From Yes71-27 sp040758635 (GTDB lineage Bacteria; Bacillota; Desulfotomaculia; Desulfotomaculales; Ammonificaceae): 64,000 nucleotides of DNA. Positions 16,731 to 25,611 of the stretch are shown here, one piece after another. The position numbers were made by a program, and so were the translations under genes. The first letter of the stretch is position 1; each line of letters starts with the position of its first letter. Under the pieces are notes generated by a model. It was not told where the DNA came from. It did no database searches and saw only the letters and a program-made list of their open reading frames with translations. The stretch is taken from assembly GCA_040758635.1 (NCBI GenBank), contig JBFLVI010000009.1:1-64000 (forward strand), in the 5' to 3' direction.

Positions 16731-17441
16731 CTAAACCGCCTCCTCCCCGGAGGCAGCATTCCCTTCGCGACCTTCAATTACTGCATCGGCCATTTTACTG
16801 GTTATGAGCCTCACGGCCCTGATCGCGTCGTCGTTTCCCGGAATCACGAAATCCACCTCATCCGGGTCGCAGTTCGTATCAACGATTGCCACCACTGGGA
16901 TTTTCATCTTCCGGGCTTCGGCAACGGCGATCCGCTCCTTGCGCGGATCCACCACGAAAAGGGCTGCCGGTAACTGGCGCATGTTCTTAATACCGCCCAG
17001 GTATTTCTGAAGTTTTCCCTTTTCCCGCAGCAGCCGGGCGACCTCTTTCTTCGGGCGCAGTTCGAGCTGCCCGCTCTCCTCCAGCCGCTCAAGCTCGTGG
17101 AGCCGCTCGATCCGGTTCCTGATCGTCTTGAAGTTCGTCAGGATTCCACCGAGCCAGCGCTGGTTGACGTAATACATGCCGCACCGTTCGGCCTCTTCCT
17201 GAATCGATTGCTGCGCCTGTTTCTTGGTTCCGACAAAAAGAATGGTTTTTCCCTCGGCCGACAGCTGCTTTACAAAGTTGTAAGCCTCCTCGATCTTCCG
17301 AACGGTTTTCTGCAGGTCGATAATGTAGATGCCGTTGCGGTCCGTAAAAATATAAGGTGCCATTTTCGGGTTCCAGCGCCGCGTCTGGTGCCCGAAATGC
17401 ACCCCGGCTTCAAGCAGCTGTTTCATTGAAATAACCGCCAC
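16731..17441 (-). CDS. rpsB: 30S ribosomal protein S2
   Basis: From the GTG at 17441 the 236-residue protein reads MAVISMKQLLEAGVHFGHQT, the standard S2 start, with GGAGG 7 nt upstream. RWNPKMAPYIFTDRNGIYII and LPAALFVVDPRKERIAVAEA are family signatures. The reading frame is open to 17567, but the extra part is leader sequence. A promoter is seen at 17558-17586. Confidence 0.97.
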   Translation of the reverse strand: MAVISMKQLLEAGVHFGHQTRRWNPKMAPYIFTDRNGIYIIDLQKTVRKIEEAYNFVKQLSAEGKTILFVGTKKQAQQSIQEEAERCGMYYVNQRWLGGILTNFKTIRNRIERLHELERLEESGQLELRPKKEVARLLREKGKLQKYLGGIKNMRQLPAALFVVDPRKERIAVAEARKMKIPVVAIVDTNCDPDEVDFVIPGNDDAIRAVRLITSKMADAVIEGREGNAASGEEAV

Positions 17442-17557
17442 TCCTTCACCTCCTTCCGCCGGGGTTTTGCCGCCGCTGCCGTCATCCTTCCGGAGAACCC
17501 GCAGGCACCCCCTCCGCAAGTCCGGCAGCGTGAGGATTTTGCAACACGCCAACGCAT

Positions 17558-17586
17558 ATTTTACCACGCCTTGGCGGGACGCGCAA
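17558..17586 (-). promoter_or_regulatory. Sigma-A-like promoter for rpsB
   Basis: On the minus strand TTGCGC (17586-17581), a 17-nt spacer and TAAAAT (17563-17558) lie about 115 nt upstream of the rpsB start. A leader with several short inverted repeats follows. Confidence 0.6.
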
Positions 17587-17601
17587 TAGGCCTCTCAATC
17601 T

Positions 17602-18387
17602 TTATCCCTGTTTGTAGTGGCTCAACTCGCCCAAAAGCTGGTCGTTGAGAATCCGGATGTAAGTGCCTTTCATTCCCAGGGAGTGCGCCTCGATTACGCC
17701 GGCGCTTTCGAACTTCCGGAGGGCATTGACGATCACCGAACGCGTTATCCCGGCCCGGTCGGCCACCTTGCTGGCCACCAGCAAGCCTTCCTCCCCGCCC
17801 AGTTCGGCAAAAATGTGCCGGACGGCGTCGAGTTCCGAATACGAGAGCGTCCCGAGAGCAACCTGCACGGCCGTCTTCTTCCGCGTCTCCTCCGCTAATT
17901 TTTCCATCCGCGAACGGAAAATCTCCATTCCCACCACCGTTGCGCCGTGCTCTGCCAGGATCAAGTCGCTGGTGGCAAAGTGGTGGTTGAATTTCGCGAG
18001 GATTAACGTGCCCAGCCGCGCGCCTGCGCCAACGACTGGCACAAAGGTGATGATCAGGTTGTCAAAATGGCACGCCAGACCCGGATCAAAGATACAGGTG
18101 TTCGGCTGCTGGTGGAAATTCGCCCTTGTTTCCTTGATTTCCAGCAAGACTTCGTTGTAGTTGGCGGGTAACACGTTCTCTTCCACAATGCGGAAGATTG
18201 CCGCACAGGAAAAACCAGGGAGGAAAGAGTACCCTAAAAGCCTTCCCTCATCGTCTACCAGATAGACGTTCGCCCGGACCAGTTCACTCAGGACGGCCGC
18301 CACCGCGGCAAAGTCCACCTTCTGCCCCGAGGTGTTCTGCAAAATGCCGTTCAGAACGCGGGCCTTCTTTAAAAGACGACGTTCCAA
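17602..18387 (-). CDS. codY: GTP- and branched-chain-amino-acid-sensing repressor CodY
   Basis: CodY is the Firmicute global regulator of nutrient limitation. The 261-residue protein begins with an N-terminal MERRLLKKARVLNGILQ helix and a GAF sensor domain. The linker LGTLILAKFNHHFATSDLILAEHGATVVGME is close to known CodY proteins. The C-terminal winged helix is GLLVASKVADRAGITRSVIVNALRKFESAGVI. It follows hslU in the same direction as in Bacillus, where codV-clpQ-clpY-codY form an operon. Here a gap of about 240 bp with repeat remnants separates the two. Confidence 0.96.
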   Translation of the reverse strand: MERRLLKKARVLNGILQNTSGQKVDFAAVAAVLSELVRANVYLVDDEGRLLGYSFLPGFSCAAIFRIVEENVLPANYNEVLLEIKETRANFHQQPNTCIFDPGLACHFDNLIITFVPVVGAGARLGTLILAKFNHHFATSDLILAEHGATVVGMEIFRSRMEKLAEETRKKTAVQVALGTLSYSELDAVRHIFAELGGEEGLLVASKVADRAGITRSVIVNALRKFESAGVIEAHSLGMKGTYIRILNDQLLGELSHYKQG

Positions 18388-18450
18388 ACCCTTTTCCCCC
18401 TGTTAAACCCGCCGCAAAACTCCGCTGCCTGATCGCAAAAGGCAGCAGTC

Positions 18451-18535
18451 CGAGGCTGGGGTCAGGAATTTAAATGGAACTCACGGCGCGAATTCCCTCA
18501 AGAATCGCCTACCAGTTCCCGACTTTCAACCTTGG
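18451..18535. repeat. Degenerate copy of the 7-bp-unit hairpin family
   Basis: The stretch between codY and hslU contains the CGCGAATTCCCTCAAGAAT core seen in the other hairpins and a weak right arm (CCCGACTTTCAACCTTGG). It is the most decayed member, and I see no gene in this gap. Confidence 0.4.
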
Positions 18536-18626
18536 AAACACAGTCCCGGGTTTATCTTCAGACTTGCCGTAATGGCGTGCCACCAAATCTGCTAAAGAGC
18601 GTGGAATCAGAATTCGGTGTACTCTT

Positions 18627-20015
18627 CTACAAGATGTAGCGGCTGAGATCCTCCCGTTTAACAATCGGGCCCAACTTGGCCGCCACAAAGGCCTCGTCAA
18701 TCTTCACCGTTTTTTCTGCGAGTTCCGGGGCTTCAAAGGAAATGTCCTCCAGCAACCTTTCCAGTACGGTGTGCAAACGCCGTGCCCCAATATTTTCGGT
18801 TTGTTCATTAATAGTATAAGCGATGGTTGCAATCTCGACAAGGGAATTTTTTGAAAATTCGAGCTTTATCCCTTCCGTCTCCAAGAGTGCGACATATTGC
18901 TTGATGAGCGCGTTGGCCGGCTCCGTCAGGATTTGCAGGAAATCGTCACGGGTCAAAGCCTTCAGCCAGACCCGGATCGGGAAACGCCCCTGCAGTTCCG
19001 GAATCAGGTCCGCAGGCTTGGCGGTATGAAACGCCCCCGCGGCGATAAAGAGAATGTGGTCGGTCTTCACGGGACCGTACTTTGTCGTAACGGTCGAGCC
19101 CTCGACAATCGGCAGGATATCCCGCTGCACACCGCCCCTGGAGACGTCGGGACCGGTCCCCCCCTCGCGCCCTGCGATCTTGTCGATTTCGTCGATGAAA
19201 ATGATCCCGTGCTCTTCTGCCCGCCGGATGGCCTCGGCGGCTACCTCCTCCATGTCAATCAGCTTGGACGCCTCCTGTTGCGCCAGAATGCGTCGCGCCT
19301 CCCGGACGGTAACGCGCCGTTTTTTCTTTCGGGTCGGGAACACGTTACCGATGAGGTCCTGGAAGTTGATCCCCATTTCTTCCACGCCGGCACCGGAGAA
19401 AATCTCCAAGAAAGGCATCGTCTTGTCTTCCACCTCGATCTCGACGTGCTCGTCTTCGAGTTCACCCCGGACAAGCCTTTCCCGGAGCACCCGGCGCTGG
19501 TAGTCAACCTGCCGAATCCTCTCCTGGGTTTGGAAGTCATCTTCACCGGCCCGAATGGAACCGAAAATCGCTTCGAGCGGGTTGCGCGCAGTTTTTTCCG
19601 GATAAGGCGCCAGGAGCTCGACCACCCGGTCGAGGGCAAGCTCCTGAGCCCTTTCTTCAACGGCAAGATACTTTTCCTGCCGCACCATCCGGACCGCGGT
19701 TTCGACCAGGTCCCGGATCATTCCTTCCACATCGCGTCCCACGTAACCGATCTCCGTAAATTTGGTGGCCTCCACCTTGATGAACGGCGCATTGACCAGC
19801 CGGGCCAACCGCCGCGCAATCTCCGTTTTTCCAACGCCGGTAGGGCCGATCATCAGAATGTTTTTGGGCATCACCTCGTCCCGGAGTTCGGGCGGCAGCT
19901 TGCTCCGCCGGTAGCGGTTGCGCAGGGCGACCGCCACCGCCTTCTTCGCCTCTTCCTGCCCTACAATATACTTGTCGAGTTCAGCCACGACCTGGCGCGG
20001 TGTAAGATGCTCCAC
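18627..20015 (-). CDS. hslU: ATP-dependent protease ATPase subunit HslU (ClpY)
   Basis: HslU is the AAA+ unfoldase that feeds the HslV peptidase. Walker A is GPTGVGKT (residues 57-64), Walker B GIIFIDEIDKIA, and sensor residues lie in ELQGRFPIRVWLKAL. The conserved C-terminal tail EDLSRYIL, which inserts into HslV, is intact. The product has 462 residues, normal for the family. It is cotranscribed downstream of hslV. Confidence 0.97.
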   Translation of the reverse strand: MEHLTPRQVVAELDKYIVGQEEAKKAVAVALRNRYRRSKLPPELRDEVMPKNILMIGPTGVGKTEIARRLARLVNAPFIKVEATKFTEIGYVGRDVEGMIRDLVETAVRMVRQEKYLAVEERAQELALDRVVELLAPYPEKTARNPLEAIFGSIRAGEDDFQTQERIRQVDYQRRVLRERLVRGELEDEHVEIEVEDKTMPFLEIFSGAGVEEMGINFQDLIGNVFPTRKKKRRVTVREARRILAQQEASKLIDMEEVAAEAIRRAEEHGIIFIDEIDKIAGREGGTGPDVSRGGVQRDILPIVEGSTVTTKYGPVKTDHILFIAAGAFHTAKPADLIPELQGRFPIRVWLKALTRDDFLQILTEPANALIKQYVALLETEGIKLEFSKNSLVEIATIAYTINEQTENIGARRLHTVLERLLEDISFEAPELAEKTVKIDEAFVAAKLGPIVKREDLSRYIL

Positions 20016-20156
20016 TTTCAGCCCTCCTCGAATCGGTCGTCAGTTATCGGTCTTTAGCGCAAAAATCGCGCGCGATTACAGCGATTACCAACGCCGGACA
20101 TTGCGGCCGTCCAGAGTGGTAACAGGATTGCCGGCTTTATCAAGATAACACAGCCG

Positions 20157-20684
20157 TTACAACTCTTCAACGGTGATCCTCTCATTGGTATAGACGCAGA
20201 TGGAGGCCGCGATCCGCAACGCCTCCTCGGCAATGGCGGCCGCCTCATGATCTGTGTGCTTCAGGAGCGCCCGCGCGGCCGCCAGCGCGTACGGCCCGCC
20301 CGATCCGACCGCCACCACCCCGTCGTCAGGCTCGATAACCTCCCCGCTGCCGGCGATCAACAAGAGGTGCGCGGCGTCAGCCACCACCAGAACCGCCTCC
20401 AGCCGCCGGAGGTGTCTGTCGGTACGCCAGTCCTTGGCGAGATTAACCGCCGCCCGGAGGAGATTTCCCTGCGCTTCTTCAAGCTTCCCCTCGAAGCGCT
20501 CGAAGAGGGCAAGGGCGTCGGCGACGCCGCCGGCAAACCCGGCCAAAATGCGGTCCTGGTAAAGCCGCCGGATTTTCTTCGCCCCGTGCTTGATCACGGT
20601 ATTCTGGGCAAAGGTGATCTGGCCGTCACTCGCCAGCGCAACCCGCCCGTTCCGGCGAACGGCGATAACCGTCGTGCCGTGCAC
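20157..20684 (-). CDS. hslV: ATP-dependent protease peptidase subunit HslV (ClpQ)
   Basis: From the GTG at 20684, with GGAGGGG upstream, the 175-residue product reads MHGTTVIAVRRNGRVALASD. Removal of the first residues exposes the catalytic Thr. RILAGFAGGVADALALFERFE and AVGSGGPYALAAARAL are family motifs. The frame is open to 20831, through the end of a mobile-looking element, but that part is not conserved. The terminal Thr means this is the HslV type rather than the Ser-type CodW of Bacillus subtilis. Confidence 0.95.
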   Translation of the reverse strand: MHGTTVIAVRRNGRVALASDGQITFAQNTVIKHGAKKIRRLYQDRILAGFAGGVADALALFERFEGKLEEAQGNLLRAAVNLAKDWRTDRHLRRLEAVLVVADAAHLLLIAGSGEVIEPDDGVVAVGSGGPYALAAARALLKHTDHEAAAIAEEALRIAASICVYTNERITVEEL

Positions 20685-20752
20685 CTTTTGAACCCCTCCT
20701 TTCCGGGAACAAAAACGGATTCTGCTCTTCCTGACAGGACCACGCAGGGCTC

Positions 20753-21046
20753 TAAGAGACCGCTTTACAAACTTCGCCTGGCAAATGAGAGGTGTGAGGC
20801 GAGAGGTTAGAGGTGAGATTTTTGATGGCAAATTCCATCATGACTCCCACTTCCAACTTCTCACGACTCACTTCTAAAACAGTCTCCCCAGCACTCAACT
20901 CCATGGTACAACCTGCGCCCAAGTAAATAGGCGTTAGGGTATCTCGTATTTTTTCACGTTGAGTTGAGTGCTGGGCCAAAGCTTGCCATCTGTATGATAT
21001 AGATAGAGCCTGCTTTCGAGAATTAGAGTTTCGCAACACTCTCCTA
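20753..21046 (+). mobile_element. MITE-like intergenic element, copy 2 (294 bp)
   Basis: Left end TAAGAGACCGCTTTACAAACTTCGCCTGG and right end CTGCTTTCGAGAATTAGAGTTTCGCAACACTCTCCTA match copy 3 closely. The interior holds a 7-bp-unit hairpin (20787-20877) and a second, nested inverted repeat (20888-20975). The right end supplies the TAG stop of xerC at 21046-21044. It lies between xerC and hslV, inside the operon, and has no transposase gene. Confidence 0.75.
20888..20975. repeat. 88-bp unit with perfect 15-bp inverted ends, nested in element copy 2
   Basis: CCCAGCACTCAACTC at 20888-20902 is the exact reverse complement of GAGTTGAGTGCTGGG at 20961-20975. The 58 bp between them are unrelated to copies 1 and 3, so this looks like a separate small insertion in copy 2. 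Confidence 0.75.
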
Positions 21047-21955
21047 AGCCCGTGGGTGGGTCTTATTGTAAACCCGCCTCAGCTTTTCCACGCTCAGGCG
21101 GGTATAGATCTGGGTGGTGGAAAGCCGGGCGTGTCCCAGCAGGTCTTGCACCACCCGCAGATCGGCACCGCCGTCCAGCAGGTGGGTGGCAAAGGAATGA
21201 CGTAAAGTATGGGGGGTTACCCGGCCCGAAATACCGGCTTTGAGCGCGCAAGCCTTAACGATGTCCCGCACCGCCCGCGGCGAGAGCCGCCGCCCCGCCT
21301 TGTTTAAAAAAAGGGCCTCCTCGAACCGCCCGTGGTGTTTTTTGAGCAACTGCGGCCGCCCGTGCCGCAGGTACGCTTTCAGGGCCTCCACCGCATATGC
21401 GCCGGCGGGAACCACCCGCTCCTTTCTCCCCTTGCCCAGAACCCGCAGGTACCCACCGCCAAGATCCACGTCCCCGACGTCCAGTTGCACCAACTCGGAA
21501 ATCCTGATTCCGGCCGCGTAGAGCACCTCCAGGATCGCCCTGTCCCGCAGCCGCAAAGGATCGGTAACCGCGACCGTTTCCACCAGGCGCTTGGCCTCTG
21601 CCGGGTACAGCACCCGGGGGAGCCGTTTTTCCCGCCTGGGCGAAGAGACGTACCGCAGCGGATTGCTCTTGAGCACGCCCTCACGGCACAGAAACCTGAA
21701 GAAGCTCCTCCAGGCCGCAAGCCTTCTGAGCAGCGAGTTTCGTGAAAGCCCTTCCTCGGCCAGGTAGGAAAGGTACCGCCGCATCACCGCCGGGGTGATT
21801 TGCCCGGGTTGCAGCGCCTCGTCGGAAACACCCAGAAGGTGGGACAGGAACTCGATCCCGTGGAAGATATCCTTCTGGTATTCCTCCACGGTCCGGGGTG
21901 AGGCCCTCTTCTCCGTCTGGAGAAAAACCACGAACCGGTCCAGATAGGTATACAT
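21044..21955 (-). CDS. xerC: Tyrosine recombinase XerC (CodV-like)
   Basis: The 303-residue product from the ATG at 21955 starts MYTYLDRFVVFLQTEKRASP. It has the N-terminal SAM-like DNA-binding domain and a C-terminal catalytic domain. Catalytic residues are visible as Arg in AAGIRISELVQLDV, His-x-x-Arg in TPHTLRHSFATHLLDGG, His in LLGHARLSTTQ and the nucleophile Tyr in IYTRLSVEKL. It probably resolves chromosome dimers. The last codons (THPRA) run directly into the end of a MITE-like element, which provides the stop. The gene sits between topA and hslV as codV does in Bacillus, but no trmFO lies between it and topA. Confidence 0.93.
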   Translation of the reverse strand: MYTYLDRFVVFLQTEKRASPRTVEEYQKDIFHGIEFLSHLLGVSDEALQPGQITPAVMRRYLSYLAEEGLSRNSLLRRLAAWRSFFRFLCREGVLKSNPLRYVSSPRREKRLPRVLYPAEAKRLVETVAVTDPLRLRDRAILEVLYAAGIRISELVQLDVGDVDLGGGYLRVLGKGRKERVVPAGAYAVEALKAYLRHGRPQLLKKHHGRFEEALFLNKAGRRLSPRAVRDIVKACALKAGISGRVTPHTLRHSFATHLLDGGADLRVVQDLLGHARLSTTQIYTRLSVEKLRRVYNKTHPRA

Positions 21956-22073
21956 ACGGCCACCTTTAACGGTTAGAATTGAGAACTCAGCAGGCAAAAT
22001 TCTTTAAGCGGGAACCCGCCCGCAAATCTTTAGGCTGATTCTAACATCGCGATTGCTGAATCCGTATCTGCGC

Positions 22074-24161
22074 CTATTCGCTCTTTTCACCCTGGGCCGG
22101 TTCCCGGTGGTTGCACTCCTTGCTCGTACAGACCAAGAAGTTCCGCCGGTACGAATTCCGCTGCACCATCATCTCGCCGCACGCCGGACATTTCTCCTTC
22201 ACCGGTTTATCCCAGGTCGTGAAATCACATTCCGGATACCGGCTGCAGCCGTAAAAGGAACGCCCTTTCTTGCTGCGCCGCAATACCAGTTCCGCCCCGC
22301 ACCGCGGGCAGGAAACCCCGGTTCCGACGTTCAGGGGCCGCGTGTTGCGGCACTCGGGAAAACCCGGACAGGCCAGGAATTTGCCAAAACGCCCGGTCTT
22401 GACCACCATCTGCCGCCCGCATTTGTCGCACGTTTCATCCGAAACGTCCTCCACGACTTTGATCCGCCTGAGCTCCAGGTCCGCCCTGGAAAGCTCCTCC
22501 TTGAACGGCAGGTAAAAGTCCCGAAGCACCTTGACCCAGTCGCCTTTTCCTTCTTCCACCGCGTCCAGCTTGTCTTCCATGGCCGCGGTGAATTCGATGT
22601 CAATTATACCCGGAAAGTACGCTTTCAGCAGCTCGACCACCGTTTTTCCCAGTTCGGTGGGGCAAAGCTGCTTGTTCTTGCGGGTGACGTAGCCCCGCTT
22701 CAGGATCGTTTCGATCGTCGGCGCGTAGGTGCTCGGCCTTCCGATACCATTCTCTTCCAACGCCCGGACCAGCGTGGCCTCCGTGTACCGCGGCGGGGGC
22801 TCGGTCCAGTGCTGCTTCGGGACCAACTCTAACAGCGAAAGCTCCTCTCCCTCCGCGAGGTCGGGCAGGAGTTCACCGGTGGCGTCTTCCTCTTCCACCT
22901 TTTCCCCGGTGAGCCGCAAAAAGCCGGCAAATTTGAGCACCACCCCGGTAGCCCGGAAAAGGTAATCCGCGGCGGTTATATCCACGCGGGTCACGTCCAG
23001 CACCGCCGGCGCCATCTGACTCGCCAGATAGCGTTGCCAGATCAGGTTGTACAGCTTGAACTGCTCCTCCGTCAGGTATTTTTTAACCGCCTCCGGCGTC
23101 CGCGAAACGGAGGTGGGCCGTATCGCTTCGTGCGCGTCCTGGACGCGGTTGTTTTTCTGAGCGGCGATCCTGTTGCCGCCGACATACTCGCGGCCGAACG
23201 CCGCCGCTATGTATTCGGCCGCCTCCCTCGACGCCGGTTCCGCCACGCGCACCGAGTCCGTCCGGATGTAGGTGACCAGACCCACCGGGCCTTCCTTCCC
23301 CAGGTCAATCCCCTCGTAAAGCTGCTGGGCAACGCGCATGGTCCGCTGGGTGCTGAAACCCAGGCGCCGGTGCGCCTCCTGCTGCAGGGTGCTGGTGGTG
23401 AAAGGCGGCGCCGGTTTCCGCAGCTTTTCCTGCCGGGTGATTTCAGAAACAACAAAAGGCCTGCCCTGCAGCGCCTGCACAACCCTTTTAACGTCCTCCT
23501 CCGACCGGAGGTTGATCTTTTCGTTCCCCTGCTTCAGGAGACGGGCTTCAAAAACGGCTGCGTCCGGCTTGCTCAGGTGCGCGGTGAGCGTCCAGTACTC
23601 TTCCGGCACAAAGGCCTCTATCTCCCGCTCGCGGTCAACGATCAGCCGGACGGCAACCGACTGAACCCTGCCTGCGGAGAGTCCGCGCCTAATCTTCCGC
23701 CACAGCAGAGGGCTCAGGTTGTAACCAACCAGTCTGTCAAGCACCCGCCGGGCCTGCTGGGCATTCACCCGGTTGAGGTCGATCGGGCGGGGGTTCCGCA
23801 GGGCCTCGGTAACCGCCGCCTTGGTGATTTCGTTGAATTCAACCCGGCAGGGCGCAGCGGCCGGAATCTTCAAGAGCTGGCAGATGTGCCAGGCGATGGC
23901 CTCACCCTCCCGGTCCGGGTCGGACGCCAGCAGGACGGCGTCGCTTTTGGCGAGCGCCGTCTTCAGGTCCCGGATTGCTTCGCCTTTCCCCCGGATGGTA
24001 ATATACTTGGGTGCAAAACCGGCGGTTACATCCACCCCGAGTTCGCTCTTGGGCAGGTCGCGGACGTGCCCCATTGAAGCCTTGACCACGTAACGCTTCC
24101 CCAAGAACTTCGACAGCGTCCTGGCTTTTGCCGGAGACTCGACGACCACAAGCGTTTTCAT
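22074..24161 (-). CDS. topA: DNA topoisomerase I
   Basis: This type IA topoisomerase relaxes negative supercoils. From the ATG at 24161 it has 695 residues. The Toprim domain starts MKTLVVVESPAKARTLSKFL, followed by LLASDPDREGEAIAWHI with the acidic triad. The nucleophile is Tyr298 in GLVTYIRTDSVRV. Three C-terminal zinc ribbons with paired Cys (CDKCGRQM, CPRCGAEL, CPACGEMM) end the protein. A GTG five codons upstream is an alternative start. It follows dprA as in most Firmicutes. Confidence 0.97.
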   Translation of the reverse strand: MKTLVVVESPAKARTLSKFLGKRYVVKASMGHVRDLPKSELGVDVTAGFAPKYITIRGKGEAIRDLKTALAKSDAVLLASDPDREGEAIAWHICQLLKIPAAAPCRVEFNEITKAAVTEALRNPRPIDLNRVNAQQARRVLDRLVGYNLSPLLWRKIRRGLSAGRVQSVAVRLIVDREREIEAFVPEEYWTLTAHLSKPDAAVFEARLLKQGNEKINLRSEEDVKRVVQALQGRPFVVSEITRQEKLRKPAPPFTTSTLQQEAHRRLGFSTQRTMRVAQQLYEGIDLGKEGPVGLVTYIRTDSVRVAEPASREAAEYIAAAFGREYVGGNRIAAQKNNRVQDAHEAIRPTSVSRTPEAVKKYLTEEQFKLYNLIWQRYLASQMAPAVLDVTRVDITAADYLFRATGVVLKFAGFLRLTGEKVEEEDATGELLPDLAEGEELSLLELVPKQHWTEPPPRYTEATLVRALEENGIGRPSTYAPTIETILKRGYVTRKNKQLCPTELGKTVVELLKAYFPGIIDIEFTAAMEDKLDAVEEGKGDWVKVLRDFYLPFKEELSRADLELRRIKVVEDVSDETCDKCGRQMVVKTGRFGKFLACPGFPECRNTRPLNVGTGVSCPRCGAELVLRRSKKGRSFYGCSRYPECDFTTWDKPVKEKCPACGEMMVQRNSYRRNFLVCTSKECNHREPAQGEKSE

Positions 24162-24299
24162 TCTGATCCGTGTCACCCCGTCACTGAAAATCTTTTTAAT
24201 AAATCTTACCGTAAAACGGTCCTTCTATGAGACTGCACTGATCAGCCCGGATTCGTTACCGGGACCGACCTCATTATATCCCGGATCCCGGAAATTGTT

Positions 24300-25394
24300 T
24301 CAGCCCCCGGAAACCGGTTTGCCGACCGTGTAAAGTCCCCCGGGAAGCGAACGGACAAGACCTTTCAATTCTAAAAAGACGAGACCGGACAGGACTTTGG
24401 AAGCCGGTGCTCCCGCGCGCTGGATCAGGGCTTCCTGGGAGAGCGGCTCGCCGCTCAACAGCGAAAGAAGTGAAGCTTCCAGCTGGTCGAGCACCGGCTT
24501 TCCCTGCGTTTCTTTAGAAAAAAGGCCTTTCAGGCCGATTGCCTCCAGTACATCAACCGCATCCGTCACCGGATGGGCGCCTTGCTTCAAGAGGGAATTC
24601 GGCCCCCGGCTGAAGGGGCTGGTGATATTGCCCGGTACCGCCATCACCTCCCGGCCCTGTTCCAGCGCCAGGTCGGCCGTGATCAGCGCGCCGCTGCGTT
24701 CTTTAGCCTCAACCACGACCACCGCCCGCGAAAGCCCGGCGATAATCCGGTTGCGCACGGGAAAGTGCCAGGGTTCGGCAAACATCCCCAGCGGAAATTC
24801 ACTGACCACCGCCCCTTTTGCCGCAATCTCCTTCATCAACCGCCGGTTCACAGCGGGATAGCAGATGTCGAGCCCGGTTCCCAAAACCGCAACCGTCCGG
24901 CCGCCACCCGCCAGAGCGCCGCGGTGGGCAGCGGTGTCGATCCCGCGGGCAAGCCCGCTTACCACGGTTACCCCTGCTTCGGCCAGTTCCCTGCCGAGAC
25001 GCTCGGCCACCAGTTGTCCGTAGCTGGAGCAGCGCCGGGTCCCGACCACCGCCACGGCCGGCTCCTCGGCGGGAAGTTCACCGTGGTAGAAAAGCGCGGC
25101 CGGCGGGTCAAACGTCTTCCGCAGCAGTGCCGGATAACCGTCATCCGCCAGGGTCACAAAGCGCGCGCCGGCCTGTTTCAGCTTCTTGATTTCCCCTTCA
25201 ACGTCAAGCATTTCCCGGCGTTTGACCAGCTCCTCGGCCTGCCTCCTTCCCAAGACCGGCGCGAGGTCCGCCACGGAAGCGGTGAAGGCCGCCCTGGCGG
25301 ATCCGAAAGCGGCAAAAAGATCCTGGAGCCGACGCGCTTGACCCGGCAGGAGAAGCTGCCACCCCAGGCAGGAGTAACGCTCTTCTTCCCCCAC
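24300..25394 (-). CDS. dprA: DNA-processing protein DprA
   Basis: DprA binds incoming single-stranded DNA and loads RecA during natural transformation. The 364-residue protein has an N-terminal helical part. The Rossmann domain includes VAVVGTRRCSSYGQLVAERL, SGLARGIDTAAHRGAL and FPVRNRIIAGLSRAVVVVEA. A C-terminal winged-helix DprA/Smf domain covers about residues 295-360. It is the first gene of the dprA-topA-xerC-hslVU series. Whether the organism is competent cannot be judged from this gene alone. Confidence 0.95.
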   Translation of the reverse strand: MGEEERYSCLGWQLLLPGQARRLQDLFAAFGSARAAFTASVADLAPVLGRRQAEELVKRREMLDVEGEIKKLKQAGARFVTLADDGYPALLRKTFDPPAALFYHGELPAEEPAVAVVGTRRCSSYGQLVAERLGRELAEAGVTVVSGLARGIDTAAHRGALAGGGRTVAVLGTGLDICYPAVNRRLMKEIAAKGAVVSEFPLGMFAEPWHFPVRNRIIAGLSRAVVVVEAKERSGALITADLALEQGREVMAVPGNITSPFSRGPNSLLKQGAHPVTDAVDVLEAIGLKGLFSKETQGKPVLDQLEASLLSLLSGEPLSQEALIQRAGAPASKVLSGLVFLELKGLVRSLPGGLYTVGKPVSGG

Positions 25395-25611
25395 GTAAAA
25401 CCCTCCGGATTAACCTTTCGGAAAAAAGGTTGGTTCTCCTGCTCCTGAATTCGGATTTAGACAAACAAATTTTCACAAAATTCAAGCAGGATTTTCCTCG
25501 CTGGCGGGTGAATAAGCCTTTTCTAAAGCCGGAAGGGGGTGGGACTTCTATAAAGGTTTCCGGACACCAGCGGTGAGTATTTCCATTAAACAGGGTAGGA
25601 GGTAACAAAAA

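Noticed and set aside
18897..20057. 386-codon frame on the plus strand
   Set aside because: It is a shadow of hslU, whose ATPase motifs are intact.
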